Source: Demequina lutea
GTDB taxonomy: Bacteria; Actinomycetota; Actinomycetes; Actinomycetales; Demequinaceae
Length of the DNA stretch: 64,000 bases
Direction of reading: 5' to 3'
Assembly (NCBI RefSeq): GCF_013409005.1
Contig: NZ_JACBZO010000001.1
Span: 1,364,001 to 1,428,000 of the forward strand
Positions 33,166 through 42,268 of the stretch are shown one piece after another (position 1 is the stretch's first letter; each line of letters starts with the position of its first letter). The notes beneath the pieces are model-generated. The model worked only from the letters and a program-made list of their open reading frames with translations, ran no database searches and was not told the DNA's origin. Position numbers and translations under genes: made by a program.

Positions 33166-33504
33166 ATGAGGATCGAGATACTGCACATTGCCGGTTGCCC
33201 GCACACGGCGGGGGCGGGGCAGCGCGTGCACGAGGCGCTATCCGATGCCGCTCTCGATGGCGTTGAGGTCGCGTTCACGCTGGTTTCATCGAGCGCGGAC
33301 GCCGCACGGGCGTCGTTTTCCGGCTCTCCCACCATTCTCATCGATGGAATCGACGCTTTCCCAAGTGGGACACGCACCGCGGAACTCGCGTGCCGCGTCT
33401 ATCCGACCCCTGCGGGGCTTTCGGGGCTGCCCACGGTCGCGCAAATCGTGGAAGTCTTGGAACGCCTGACTCACGGGAAGACCCAGGCCACGGCGGCGCC
33501 ATAG
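33166..33504 (+). CDS. Thioredoxin-like small protein
   Basis: A 112-residue protein beginning MRIEILHIAGCPHTAGAGQR: a beta strand then GCPH in the position of a thioredoxin CxxC, with a single active-site-like Cys11. SGSPTILIDGIDAFP includes the cis-Pro-like SPT. A later CRVYPTPAGLSGLP has another Cys. Proteins of this kind are often annotated as thioredoxin-family or alkylmercury-lyase-like; substrate unknown. It is the first host gene after attR and so was probably next to rpoD before the insertion. Confidence 0.75.
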   Translation: MRIEILHIAGCPHTAGAGQRVHEALSDAALDGVEVAFTLVSSSADAARASFSGSPTILIDGIDAFPSGTRTAELACRVYPTPAGLSGLPTVAQIVEVLERLTHGKTQATAAP

Positions 33505-33599
33505 CCCCTCGGTCACCGTGACGACGCACTGCTCGGGCCGTCTTTGTCATGGGGCCCCAGGTCCTCCTCTGAGGAAAACGGGCTCGCTACCATTCGCAT

Positions 33600-35459
33600 A
33601 TGCCTGAATATCTCAGCCGGACCAGCACCCATGGACGATCGATGGCCGGAGCTCGGTCGCTCTGGAGGGCGACGGGAATGGTCGAGGGAGACTTCGGCAA
33701 GCCGATCATCGCGATCGCGAACAGTTTCACGCAGTTCGTCCCCGGCCACGTCCACCTTCACGACATGGGCCAGCGGGTCAAGAAGGTGATCGACGATGCA
33801 GGGGGCTGGGGCGTCGAGTTCAACACGATCGCGATCGACGACGGCATCGCGATGGGGCACGGCGGGATGCTGTACTCCCTGCCTAGCCGCGACCTGATCG
33901 CGGACAGCGTCGAGTACATGGTCAACGCCCACTGCGCCGACGCACTCGTCTGCATCTCCAATTGCGACAAGATCACGCCTGGAATGGTCATGGCCGCGAT
34001 GCGGCTCAACATCCCGACGATCGTGGTCTCGGGCGGCCCGATGGAGGCAGGCAAGGTGTTGGGGACCATCGCGGGCAAGAGCGGGACGAGGGCCCTCGAC
34101 CTCGTCGACGTGATGGTCGACGCGAGCGACGACACCGTGAGCGACGCGCAGATCGATGCGCTCGAGCGGTCCGCGTGCCCCACGTGCGGGTCGTGCTCGG
34201 GGATGTTTACGGCGAACAGCATGAACTGTCTGACCGAGGCGCTCGGCCTTTCCCTGCCGGGAAACGGAACGCTCGTCGCGACCCACGCCACCAGGTGGGG
34301 GCTCTTCGAATCCGCGGGCAAGCGCATCGTCGAGATGGCAAGGTCGTATTACGAGAGTGGAGACGAATCGATCCTTCCTCGCTCGGTTGCCACGCTTGAG
34401 GCCTTCGAGAACGCCATGACGCTCGACATCGCCATGGGCGGCTCGACCAACACGGTCCTCCACCTGCTTGCTATCGCGCACGAGGCCGGCGTGAACTTCA
34501 CGATGGAGGACATCGACCGGCTCAGCCGCAAGGTTCCGAATATCTGCAAGGTTGCACCCTCGTCCCAGTACCACGTGGAGGACGTTCACCACGCTGGCGG
34601 CATCCTCTCCATCCTGGGCGAGCTCGACCGCGCGGGTCTCATTCATCGCGGGCCCCACACGGTGCACGTGCCCACGATCGGTGAGGCGATCGATCTCAAC
34701 GACATCGGGCGCGTCACGGCGACCGACGAGGCGCGCAGGCGGGCGCTGGCGGCGCCTGGCGGGGTGCGCACCAAGACGGCGTTCTCTCAGGACACCTACT
34801 TCGATGAGCCCGATTCCGACAGGGCGAGGGGCTGCATCCGCGACGTCGAGCATGCGTACAGCTTGGACGGCGGGCTCGCCGTGTTGTACGGAAACCTCGC
34901 CGCCGACGGAAGCATCGTCAAGACCGCTGGTGTGGACGAGTCGATCTTCCACTTCGAGGGTCCCGCCAGGGTGTTTCACTCACAGGACCTCGCGTGCGAC
35001 GCGATCCTGAACAATCGGATCCAGGCGGGCGACGTCGTCGTCATCGCCTACGAGGGACCACGCGGCGGACCGGGGATGCAGGAGATGCTGTACCCGACGT
35101 CGTTCCTGAAGGGCAAGGGCCTTGGCAAGGTGTGCGCGCTCATCACCGACGGGCGATTCTCGGGAGGAACCTCGGGCCTGAGCATTGGCCACGTCTCCCC
35201 TGAGGCCGCGGAGGGCGGGACGATAGGGCTCGTCGAGGAGGGGGACCAGATCCGCATCGACATTGCCACCCGGTCCCTCGAGCTTGTGATCACGGAGGCC
35301 GAATTGGAGCGGCGTAGGGCGGCCATGGAGTCCCGCGGATCCGGCGCGTGGAAGCCCGTCAGGGACCGCACCGTTTCGCAGGCGCTGAGGGCCTATGCCG
35401 CGATGACCACGAGCGCGGCCCGCGGGGCGGTCAGGGATGTTTCCCAGGTGGAGAAGTAG
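33600..35459 (+). CDS. ilvD: Dihydroxy-acid dehydratase
   Basis: A 619-residue enzyme of branched-chain amino acid and pantothenate synthesis, dehydrating 2,3-dihydroxy-isovalerate and -methylvalerate. Iron-sulfur cluster cysteines appear in NCDKITPGM (near 122) and [19 protein letters not shown] (near 192-198); ISNCDKI and [10 protein letters not shown] are family hallmarks, and [20 protein letters not shown] lies near the C-terminus. The length fits the 610-620 residue E. coli-type subgroup. No other ilv gene is adjacent. Confidence 0.97.
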   Translation: MPEYLSRTSTHGRSMAGARSLWRATGMVEGDFGKPIIAIANSFTQFVPGHVHLHDMGQRVKKVIDDAGGWGVEFNTIAIDDGIAMGHGGMLYSLPSRDLIADSVEYMVNAHCADALVCISNCDKITPGMVMAAMRLNIPTIVVSGGPMEAGKVLGTIAGKSGTRALDLVDVMVDASDDTVSDAQIDALERSACPTCGSCSGMFTANSMNCLTEALGLSLPGNGTLVATHATRWGLFESAGKRIVEMARSYYESGDESILPRSVATLEAFENAMTLDIAMGGSTNTVLHLLAIAHEAGVNFTMEDIDRLSRKVPNICKVAPSSQYHVEDVHHAGGILSILGELDRAGLIHRGPHTVHVPTIGEAIDLNDIGRVTATDEARRRALAAPGGVRTKTAFSQDTYFDEPDSDRARGCIRDVEHAYSLDGGLAVLYGNLAADGSIVKTAGVDESIFHFEGPARVFHSQDLACDAILNNRIQAGDVVVIAYEGPRGGPGMQEMLYPTSFLKGKGLGKVCALITDGRFSGGTSGLSIGHVSPEAAEGGTIGLVEEGDQIRIDIATRSLELVITEAELERRRAAMESRGSGAWKPVRDRTVSQALRAYAAMTTSAARGAVRDVSQVEK

Positions 35460-35488
35460 GGCGCGCGCTCAAGAGGCGAACACCTCCT

Positions 35489-36469
35489 TCACTCGGTCGG
35501 CTGCGGGACCTCTCCTAGTGCTGGCGGCTCGAGAGCGGCCGTCACTGATTGGCGTGCCGTCTGAGCCACCACGATGCCGACGAAGACCAGGACCGAGCCG
35601 GCCATCTGCAACGCGGAGAGGCTCTCGCCGAGCCACAGCCACGCGACGATGAACGCAAACAAGACCTCGGACGAGGCCGCGATGCCCACCGCCGTGGCGG
35701 ACGTGTGTCTCAGGGCCATGAACAGCAACACGAAGGGCGCAAAACTCCCGAGCGTCACGATGTATGACAGCGGCAGCCACAGGGGCACCACCGCAGACTC
35801 GAGGGCCCCGGTGAGCGAAACGTGGCGCGTGAGGAGCGCGGGGTCGATGTTCCACCATCCGGAAAAGAGCGCCCAAAAGCCGGAGGCGAAGGTCGCCGCC
35901 CAGAACGCCACCGCGAGGGGGTGCTTCCTCGCGACCCCGCGTTCGCCGGCCAGGAAGTAGAACGCGAACGCGACCGCCGCCGCGAGTCCGGCGAGCACCC
36001 CGACTGGGTTCAACCGGGAGTCCCACACCTGCGCCACCACGGCGAGCCCCACCAGTACCGCCCCGATGGCCCACCACAGCCGGGCGCCGATGCGTTCGTG
36101 GAAGACGAGCCACGCGGTCAAGGCGACGAGGATGACCGCCGTGTACTCAAAGAGGAGTGCCACACCCACGGGCAATTTGGAGATCGCCACCGCGTAGAGC
36201 CACTGGACCATCGCCAGGCCGCCGACTCCCAGCAGCGCCAAGGCGGCAAGTTCGCGCCGGGTGACGGCAAAATGCCGCCAGCCCGCGAGGGCGAGCCCCA
36301 GACCAGAAAGGATCGCCGTGGCGACTACGCGCATCAGCGTCACCTGCGCCGGATTCAGGCCCGCCGCGATCACAACTTTGGAGACCGAGCCGTTCACGCC
36401 AAACAGGGCGGCGGCGAGCAAGGCGTACGAAGCGCCTCGAAGCGGCGAGCGGATGTAGTCGGGCGACAT
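35489..36469 (-). CDS. EamA/DMT-family transporter
   Basis: A 326-residue inner-membrane protein starting MSPDYIRSPLRGASY at 36469; the longer frame to 36961 overlaps the divergent genes and is rejected. Ten hydrophobic helices are arranged as two EamA repeats (about 12-140 and 155-295), the second with ATAVGIAASSEVLFAFIVAW. Family members export amino acids or metabolites; the substrate cannot be predicted here. Convergent with ilvD (29-bp gap). Confidence 0.88.
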   Translation of the reverse strand: MSPDYIRSPLRGASYALLAAALFGVNGSVSKVVIAAGLNPAQVTLMRVVATAILSGLGLALAGWRHFAVTRRELAALALLGVGGLAMVQWLYAVAISKLPVGVALLFEYTAVILVALTAWLVFHERIGARLWWAIGAVLVGLAVVAQVWDSRLNPVGVLAGLAAAVAFAFYFLAGERGVARKHPLAVAFWAATFASGFWALFSGWWNIDPALLTRHVSLTGALESAVVPLWLPLSYIVTLGSFAPFVLLFMALRHTSATAVGIAASSEVLFAFIVAWLWLGESLSALQMAGSVLVFVGIVVAQTARQSVTAALEPPALGEVPQPTE

Positions 36470-36553
36470 GGGCACATCGTAGGGCCGCGGCGGGGCCCGA
36501 CTCTGCTCGATCGTTCGACGGGATAGCATCGACTCTGAAAACAAGGAGACCCC

Positions 36554-36901
36554 ATGCACGCGCTCGAAACCACCTTTCTGATCCTTCACCTTCTGGGCCT
36601 GGCCGCGATTCTTGGCGGTTCGCTCGAGCAATGGCGAACGTCGGCGAAGCTCACGTCCCCCGTGACCCTCTGGGGTGCGCGGGCACAGCTCCTGACGGGA
36701 CTCGCTCTCGCAGGGATCGTCTCCTCGAGCAGCAGCGATGGAGCCCCGAGCGCTGGCTGGCTTGCGGTCAAGTTGCTGGTCGCGCTCGCAATAGTCGCCG
36801 TGTCCGAGATGAACGCGAAGAAGGCCAAGATTGCACACTCGGCACGACTCATCGTGGCGTTGACCACGGTCAATGTCATCGTGGCCGTCGCCTGGCACTA
36901 G
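36554..36901 (+). CDS. Small four-helix membrane protein
   Basis: A 115-residue hydrophobic protein with an AAGGAG-type site before its ATG. Four likely transmembrane helices (about 5-23, 43-60, 68-86 and 95-113) and a short charged loop (AKKAKIAH). No enzymatic motif. Divergent from the EamA gene and followed three bases later by a GNAT gene, so the three downstream genes are probably co-transcribed. Confidence 0.75.
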   Translation: MHALETTFLILHLLGLAAILGGSLEQWRTSAKLTSPVTLWGARAQLLTGLALAGIVSSSSSDGAPSAGWLAVKLLVALAIVAVSEMNAKKAKIAHSARLIVALTTVNVIVAVAWH

Positions 36902-36904
36902 CCG

Positions 36905-37399
36905 ATGGTCCACCGTCTGGTGCGGGAGGCCGTGGCTGGCGACGCCGCCGAAATCGTCCACCTCGGCGCACTCATGTATGCAAGCGTCGGCGCGCGTCCG
37001 ACGCCGACGTGGGCGCTCGAGTCGACCGGTTGGGTTCGCGACCGCCTTGGCCGCGACCTGTACGGGGCGGTCATCGATGCCGACGAGGGCGGGCTAGCGG
37101 CGTGCGGCCTCATCAACATCGTCCCGCGCCTGCCACGCCCCGGAAGGCACTCTCACGAGGCCGCGTACATCCAGTGGGTGTCCACGGCGCCACAGCACCA
37201 TCGCAAGGGCTATGCGCGGGCCGTCACCCAGGCGCTACTTGCGGAGACCGACCGCAGGGGAATAGAAGTCATCGAACTGCACGCGACCGTATTGGGTCGG
37301 CGCCTCTATGAGGAACTTGGCTTCTTCATCAAGACCGACAACGTGGCGATGATGGCGCTCAGGGGCGACGCGGCGCCCGATGCGCCCTATATGCGGTAG
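36905..37399 (+). CDS. GNAT-family N-acetyltransferase (first of two)
   Basis: A 164-residue acetyltransferase: N-terminal VREAVAGDAAEIVHLG, acetyl-CoA pyrophosphate loop QHHRKGYAR (near 99-107) after the beta 4 YIQWVSTAP, and a C-terminal LHATVLGRRLYEELGF. The acceptor is unknown. It abuts the next GNAT gene without a gap (stop 37397-37399, GTG 37400) and shares the pattern MYASVG and PRLPRPG with it, so the pair look like tandem paralogues. Confidence 0.88.
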   Translation: MVHRLVREAVAGDAAEIVHLGALMYASVGARPTPTWALESTGWVRDRLGRDLYGAVIDADEGGLAACGLINIVPRLPRPGRHSHEAAYIQWVSTAPQHHRKGYARAVTQALLAETDRRGIEVIELHATVLGRRLYEELGFFIKTDNVAMMALRGDAAPDAPYMR

Positions 37400-37948
37400 G
37401 TGTCCATGACACTCGCGCCCCGCATCGCTGTCGCCGCAGACATTGCTGAAATCCTCCGCCTTGGCGAGTACATGTACGCGAGCGTTGGCGGGACAGTCGA
37501 CGACGAGTGGCGAGCACTTGGCCGTTCGCAGCTCGAGTCCCGGTTGGGCTCCGAGCTGCTCGGTTGGGTGATCGATGACGAGTCCGTGGCTGGACGCCTT
37601 GCCGCATGCGGGTTCGTCAACAGGACGCCACGGCTGCCGTTGCCGGGCGCCAGGACGGCGCTGCGGGGCTATGTCCAGTGGGTGGTGACGGACCCGGCTC
37701 ACCAGCGCAGGGGGCACGCACGCGCGATCATGGCACGGCTCATGCGGTGGGCCCAGGACGAGAATGTCGCGGTGCTCGACCTGAACGCATCACCGTCGGC
37801 ACGGGCGCTCTATCTCGAGCTTGGGTTCGTCTTCTCACCAAACATCGACTATCCGCCGACGACGCTGGGGGCGCCGATGCAGTGGCGGGTCACCTCAACT
37901 GGGGTGGGGCCAGCGCGCCCCTCAGGGCACGTCGGCGGCGACGCCTAG
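37400..37948 (+). CDS. GNAT-family N-acetyltransferase (second of two)
   Basis: A 182-residue paralogue of the preceding gene, read from GTG at 37400 (ATG at 37406 is an alternative). It has ADIAEILRLGEYMYASVGG, YVQWVVTDPAHQRRGHARAI as the beta 4/acetyl-CoA loop, and LNASPSARALYLELGF. A basic, glycine-rich tail of about 20 residues is extra. It ends 9 bp before parE on the same strand. Confidence 0.87.
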   Translation: MSMTLAPRIAVAADIAEILRLGEYMYASVGGTVDDEWRALGRSQLESRLGSELLGWVIDDESVAGRLAACGFVNRTPRLPLPGARTALRGYVQWVVTDPAHQRRGHARAIMARLMRWAQDENVAVLDLNASPSARALYLELGFVFSPNIDYPPTTLGAPMQWRVTSTGVGPARPSGHVGGDA

Positions 37949-37957
37949 ACTTCCGGC

Positions 37958-40054
37958 GTGAGTTCTGACTATTCCGCACGACACCTGTCCGTCCTTGAGG
38001 GATTGGACGCCGTCCGCAAACGCCCAGGCATGTACATCGGTACGACCGACTCTCGTGGCCTCATGCACTGCATGTGGGAGGTCATCGACAACTCCGTTGA
38101 CGAGGCGCTCGGCGGCTTTGGCGACCTCATCGAGGTGATCCTCCACCCGGACGACTCGATCGAGGTGCGCGATACGGCACGCGGCATCCCGATCGATATT
38201 GAGCCGAAGACGGGGCTGACCGGCGTCGAGGTCGTCATGACCAAGCTGCATGCGGGAGGAAAGTTCGGAGGCGGCTCGTACGCCGCATCGGGCGGCCTGC
38301 ACGGCGTCGGCGCCTCCGTGGTGAACGCGTTGAGCGAAAGGCTTGACGTGTGGGTCGACCGCGGCGGCCAGACCCACCACATGGCGTTCCGACGCGGAGA
38401 GCCAGGCCGCTGGGCGGATCCCGCGAGCGGCCCCACGCCCGCGGCGGAGTTCACTCCCTTCGTCACCAACTCGGAACTCACCGTGGTCGGCAAGGTGGGC
38501 AAGAACGTCACGGGTACCCGCACCCGCTACTGGGCGGACCGCCAGATCTTCAACAAGCAAGCGGGTATCTCCTACGAGGAACTCGTGACCAGGGCTCGCC
38601 AGACGGCGTTCCTCGTTCCTGGACTGACGCTGTCGGTGAAGGACAATCGCGACCCGCTGAACCCCACCGAGGAGACGTTCCGCTATGAGGGCGGCGCCAA
38701 GGACTTCGTCGAGTTCATCGCCCCCGACACGGGCGTCACGGACACGTGGGAGCTCACGGGAAGCGGACACTACGTCGAGACGGTTCCCGTGCTGAAGCCC
38801 GGTGGCCAGCTGGTGTCGGAAGAGGTCCAACGCGACTGCGCCGTCGATGTGGCCTTGCGGTGGGGGACGGGCTACGACACCGAGGTGCGGACGTTCGTCA
38901 ACATCATCTCCACGCCCAAGGGCGGGACGCACCTAGCGGGCTTCGAACAGGGCCTGATGAAGACGCTCCGCAAGGTCATCGAAGCGAATGCGCGCAGGCT
39001 CAAGATCATGGCCAAGGACGGCATCGAACGCATCGAGAAGGACGACATCATGGCGGGGTTGACCGCGGTGATCACCGTCAGGCTGTCGGAGCCGCAATTC
39101 GAGGGCCAGACCAAGGAGGTTCTCGGCACCACGGCGGTGCGGGCCATCGTCGCCAAGGTCGTCGAGACAGAACTCACCGCGGTCCTCAACTCGCCCAAGC
39201 GCGACACCAAGGCCCAGGCGAACACGGTGCTCGAGAAGGTCGTGGCCGAAATGCGTGCGCGCGTGGCCGCACGCAAGCAAAAGGAGATCTCTCGCCGCAA
39301 GAACGCGCTCGAAACGTCGTCCCTGCCCGCCAAACTCGCCGACTGTCGCACCCACGACATCGAAAAATCTGAGCTCTTCATCGTCGAGGGCGATAGCGCG
39401 CTCGGGACCGCGAAGCTGGCCCGCCAGTCAGATTTCCAGGCGCTTCTACCCATTCGAGGCAAGATCCTCAACGTGCAGAAGGCGTCGGTCACCGACATGC
39501 TGCATAACGCGGAATGCGCGAGCATTATCCAGGTGCTCGGCGCCGGCTCGGGGCGCACGTTCGACCTCGAATCGGCGCGCTACGGGAAGATCATCCTCAT
39601 GACGGACGCCGACGTTGACGGCGCCCACATTCGCACCTTGTTGCTGACGCTGTTCTTTCGGTACATGCGGCCACTCGTCGACGCGGGTCGCGTCTACGCG
39701 GCCGTTCCGCCGCTGCACCGCTTGGAAATCTCTGGATCTGCCAGGCGTGATCGTGAATACATCTACACGTATTCCGAGACGGAACTTCAGGAAAACCTCC
39801 GCGAGCTCAAGAAAGCGGGCCGCAAGGTGAAGGACGATATCCAGCGGTACAAGGGCCTCGGCGAGATGGATGCGGACCAGTTGGCCGTGACGACAATGGA
39901 TCCAGGGAAGAGAACGCTGAGGCGCATCACCGCCGCACACGCGGAAGCCGCCGAGCGAGTATTCGAACTGCTCATGGGCAACGACGTCGGTCCACGGAGG
40001 GACTTTATCGTCGCGGGAGGCGAAGGCATGGATCGTGCGAGGATCGACGCATGA
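37958..40054 (+). CDS. parE: Type IIA topoisomerase B subunit (topoisomerase IV ParE type)
   Basis: A 698-residue ATPase subunit from a GTG at 37958. The GHKL domain has EVIDNSVDEAL, ARGIPID and GGLHGVGASVVNALSERLD; the TOPRIM domain has VEGDSALGTAKLAR and DADVDGAHIRTLLLT; YKGLGEMDADQLAVTTMDP closes the protein. The EGDSALG form rather than EGDSAGG separates this from housekeeping actinobacterial GyrB. The partner A subunit is at 42269-44731 on the other strand. It probably decatenates or relaxes DNA; this should be the second type IIA pair, since gyrBA usually lies near dnaA. Confidence 0.93.
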   Translation: MSSDYSARHLSVLEGLDAVRKRPGMYIGTTDSRGLMHCMWEVIDNSVDEALGGFGDLIEVILHPDDSIEVRDTARGIPIDIEPKTGLTGVEVVMTKLHAGGKFGGGSYAASGGLHGVGASVVNALSERLDVWVDRGGQTHHMAFRRGEPGRWADPASGPTPAAEFTPFVTNSELTVVGKVGKNVTGTRTRYWADRQIFNKQAGISYEELVTRARQTAFLVPGLTLSVKDNRDPLNPTEETFRYEGGAKDFVEFIAPDTGVTDTWELTGSGHYVETVPVLKPGGQLVSEEVQRDCAVDVALRWGTGYDTEVRTFVNIISTPKGGTHLAGFEQGLMKTLRKVIEANARRLKIMAKDGIERIEKDDIMAGLTAVITVRLSEPQFEGQTKEVLGTTAVRAIVAKVVETELTAVLNSPKRDTKAQANTVLEKVVAEMRARVAARKQKEISRRKNALETSSLPAKLADCRTHDIEKSELFIVEGDSALGTAKLARQSDFQALLPIRGKILNVQKASVTDMLHNAECASIIQVLGAGSGRTFDLESARYGKIILMTDADVDGAHIRTLLLTLFFRYMRPLVDAGRVYAAVPPLHRLEISGSARRDREYIYTYSETELQENLRELKKAGRKVKDDIQRYKGLGEMDADQLAVTTMDPGKRTLRRITAAHAEAAERVFELLMGNDVGPRRDFIVAGGEGMDRARIDA

Positions 40055-40482
40055 TCGAGTCGATTCCTGCCCCATGCCCGACGCACCCCACGACGTATCA
40101 CGAGCGCATTCAGGTGCTTCCGTCCGGGTCGCGACGCATCTTTCGCTTTGAATCCGTCGTTGGTCTGCCGCGCAGGTGCGCCGTTCTCGAGACCGAACTC
40201 ATGGACGCCGATCGCGAGATCGATCTCATGGACTATCTGTGGGTGCTCGAGCACAAGGGCCGCGGAGCCAGGGTCTTTACCGCGCTGTTGAGCGTCGCCA
40301 TCGGAGTCTTCGTGGGCTTCGCTGCGAGCGGCTATTCGAGCACGGGAGTGTCCATAGGAACGATGGCCATTGCCCTCGTCGTCGCGGCCGCGCTGGGTTT
40401 GCTCATCGAGGCAGCCTCGGCCCGCGTGGCGACCGTCAGGCTCCGCCGCATTCTCGATTGGCGTAAGCGCGTCGGATTCTAA
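40051..40482 (+). CDS. Two-helix membrane protein coupled to parE
   Basis: A 143-residue protein whose ATG overlaps the parE stop. A soluble N-terminal part of 70 residues is followed by two transmembrane helices (about 75-93 and 100-121) and a basic C-terminus (RLRRILDWRKRVGF). No family recognised. It and the next gene resemble each other in layout: soluble N-terminus, helix pair, basic tail. Confidence 0.72.
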   Translation: MIESIPAPCPTHPTTYHERIQVLPSGSRRIFRFESVVGLPRRCAVLETELMDADREIDLMDYLWVLEHKGRGARVFTALLSVAIGVFVGFAASGYSSTGVSIGTMAIALVVAAALGLLIEAASARVATVRLRRILDWRKRVGF

Positions 40483-40508
40483 AATCCGGGCCGGTTGGCG
40501 GGGCTACT

Positions 40509-40871
40509 GTGGAACCCATGGTCCTCTATCGCGAACTTGATCCCCAATTGCCCGATCTCGGCTGGAACCGGTCACTACCGTTGGCCGTGACGGCCGAGGC
40601 CGTTCGCGCTATCCACGAGTGCTCGGATTCCGGCGCGCTCGGTGCGATGGCGGGTGCGGCGAGGTCGTATTGGGCCGCGGCGGGCGGCATTGCGATCGGG
40701 ACCTCCTTCGGCGCGGCGTTTCTTGCGCTTGGTTGGGACATTGCCGCAGCGGTCGCCTTCGCGCTGGTGGCGCCCGCGGCCCTCGCGACGATGGAGGCCA
40801 GAAGGCGCGCGCGCCAGTGGCAAGCGGTCATCGAGGCAAGGCTGACAGTGCTCGGAACGGCGCGCGGTTAG
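40509..40871 (+). CDS. Two-helix membrane protein
   Basis: A 120-residue protein from GTG at 40509 or ATG at 40518. It has an N-terminal soluble region, two hydrophobic helices (about 52-70 and 74-94) and a basic end (ARRRARQWQAVIEARLTVLG). Layout like the preceding gene, so they could be distant duplicates. Function unknown. Confidence 0.65.
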   Translation: MEPMVLYRELDPQLPDLGWNRSLPLAVTAEAVRAIHECSDSGALGAMAGAARSYWAAAGGIAIGTSFGAAFLALGWDIAAAVAFALVAPAALATMEARRRARQWQAVIEARLTVLGTARG

Positions 40872-40969
40872 CTAGGTGACTCGGGGAGGAGCCGGAGGCA
40901 GCTGCGCAGGTCGTGGTTCTACGGCCGTAGGTCACGACGGCGCGGCCGCGAGTGCGTCACAATAGGCCC

Positions 40970-42238
40970 GTGAACGCACAACCCTCTCGCGGCTCTGAAA
41001 TCGACGCCGAAGAACTCGGAAGGCGTTCGACCGCGATCCTGCGGTTGGGATTGATGATGCTCGGTTCTGGGACCGCGAGTTACCGAGTCAAGCAAGGCAT
41101 GCGCACCGTGGCGGATGCCCTCGGGGTCGAGCAACACGCCGAGCAGGTGACCCTGACCGAAATCACGGCGACATCACGAGTGGGTCAGGCGTTCCGCACC
41201 GAGGTCGCGGAACTGGGTCACCACTCCATCAACGCCGACCGCATCGCGCGGCTCGACCGGTTCCGCAGGTCCATGCCCTCGCCGATCACCCCCGAACAGG
41301 TGCATGCCACTCTTGATGAGATCGCCAGTCACGGCGGGATGTACAACCGCTGGGCCACCGCGGTTTTTGCCGGTGCGGCGTGCGCGGGATTCGCAGTGCT
41401 CAACGGCGCGCTCGTCATCGAGGTGCTGGTCGTCTTTGTCGCGGCGTTCCTTGGGCAGCTGGTGCGGAGGGAGCTTGCGGAGAGGCACTTCAACGCCTTC
41501 GGCACCGTCATGGCGGCCGCGACGGTCGCGACGTCGACATACGTGGGGGTGCTTGGCCTCATCGGAAGCATCGGGCCGGGGCTCGAGATCCATGCCTCCG
41601 GCTACATCTCGTCGGTCCTGTTCCTGCTGCCGGGATTCGCGCTCATCACCGGCGCCCTCGATATGGCGAAGTCCGACTACTCGGCGGGAATCATCCGCGT
41701 GGTTCACGGGACCACCTTGACCATTGCCGCCGCCGTGGCGGTATGGGCGCTTTCGCTCGTGAGTCCCCTCGACACGACACCTCGCGCCGCCGTTGCTATG
41801 AGCGTGTGGACCGAGATTTCGATCAAGTCGGTCGCAAGCTTCGTCGGCGTGTTGGGCTTCGCACTGCTGTTCAACTCGCCAATGAAGATGGCGTTGATGG
41901 CGGGTTTCATTGGGCTCGTGAACGTTCCTCGCATTCTCTTGATCGAGCACGGGATGCCCGCTCAAACGGCGACTTTCCTTGCGTGCACGATGTTGGGCCT
42001 GCTCGCCGCGGCAGGCGCCGCGGGTGGTCGCTGGCCCGTCATCACGTTGCAGGTCCCCGCCTCCCTGGTGCAGATCCCGGGTGTGCTTGCCCACGAGGCG
42101 ATCGTGAGCCTCAACAAGTCGGACTATGTCCAGGCGACCGCCGGAATCCTGCAGGTGCTCCTCGTCGTGCTTGCCATGCTGGTGGGGCTCGTGGTCGCGA
42201 AGTTCCTCACCGACCGCCATTGGGCCTTCGCCAGCTAG
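40970..42238 (+). CDS. Threonine/serine exporter (ThrE family)
   Basis: A 422-residue membrane protein from GTG at 40970. The soluble N-terminal domain (about 20-130) carries the ThrE pattern LMMLGSGTASYRVKQGMRTV; about ten transmembrane helices follow in two groups (ThrE and ThrE_2-like halves), with SSVLFLLPGFALITGALDM in the first. In Corynebacterium ThrE exports L-threonine and L-serine by proton antiport. A single fused protein, unlike the split YjjP/YjjB of E. coli. Convergent with parC (30-bp gap). Confidence 0.88.
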   Translation: MNAQPSRGSEIDAEELGRRSTAILRLGLMMLGSGTASYRVKQGMRTVADALGVEQHAEQVTLTEITATSRVGQAFRTEVAELGHHSINADRIARLDRFRRSMPSPITPEQVHATLDEIASHGGMYNRWATAVFAGAACAGFAVLNGALVIEVLVVFVAAFLGQLVRRELAERHFNAFGTVMAAATVATSTYVGVLGLIGSIGPGLEIHASGYISSVLFLLPGFALITGALDMAKSDYSAGIIRVVHGTTLTIAAAVAVWALSLVSPLDTTPRAAVAMSVWTEISIKSVASFVGVLGFALLFNSPMKMALMAGFIGLVNVPRILLIEHGMPAQTATFLACTMLGLLAAAGAAGGRWPVITLQVPASLVQIPGVLAHEAIVSLNKSDYVQATAGILQVLLVVLAMLVGLVVAKFLTDRHWAFAS

Positions 42239-42268
42239 GGGGCTTGCTCCTCTTCAGCAGGCGCCTCG

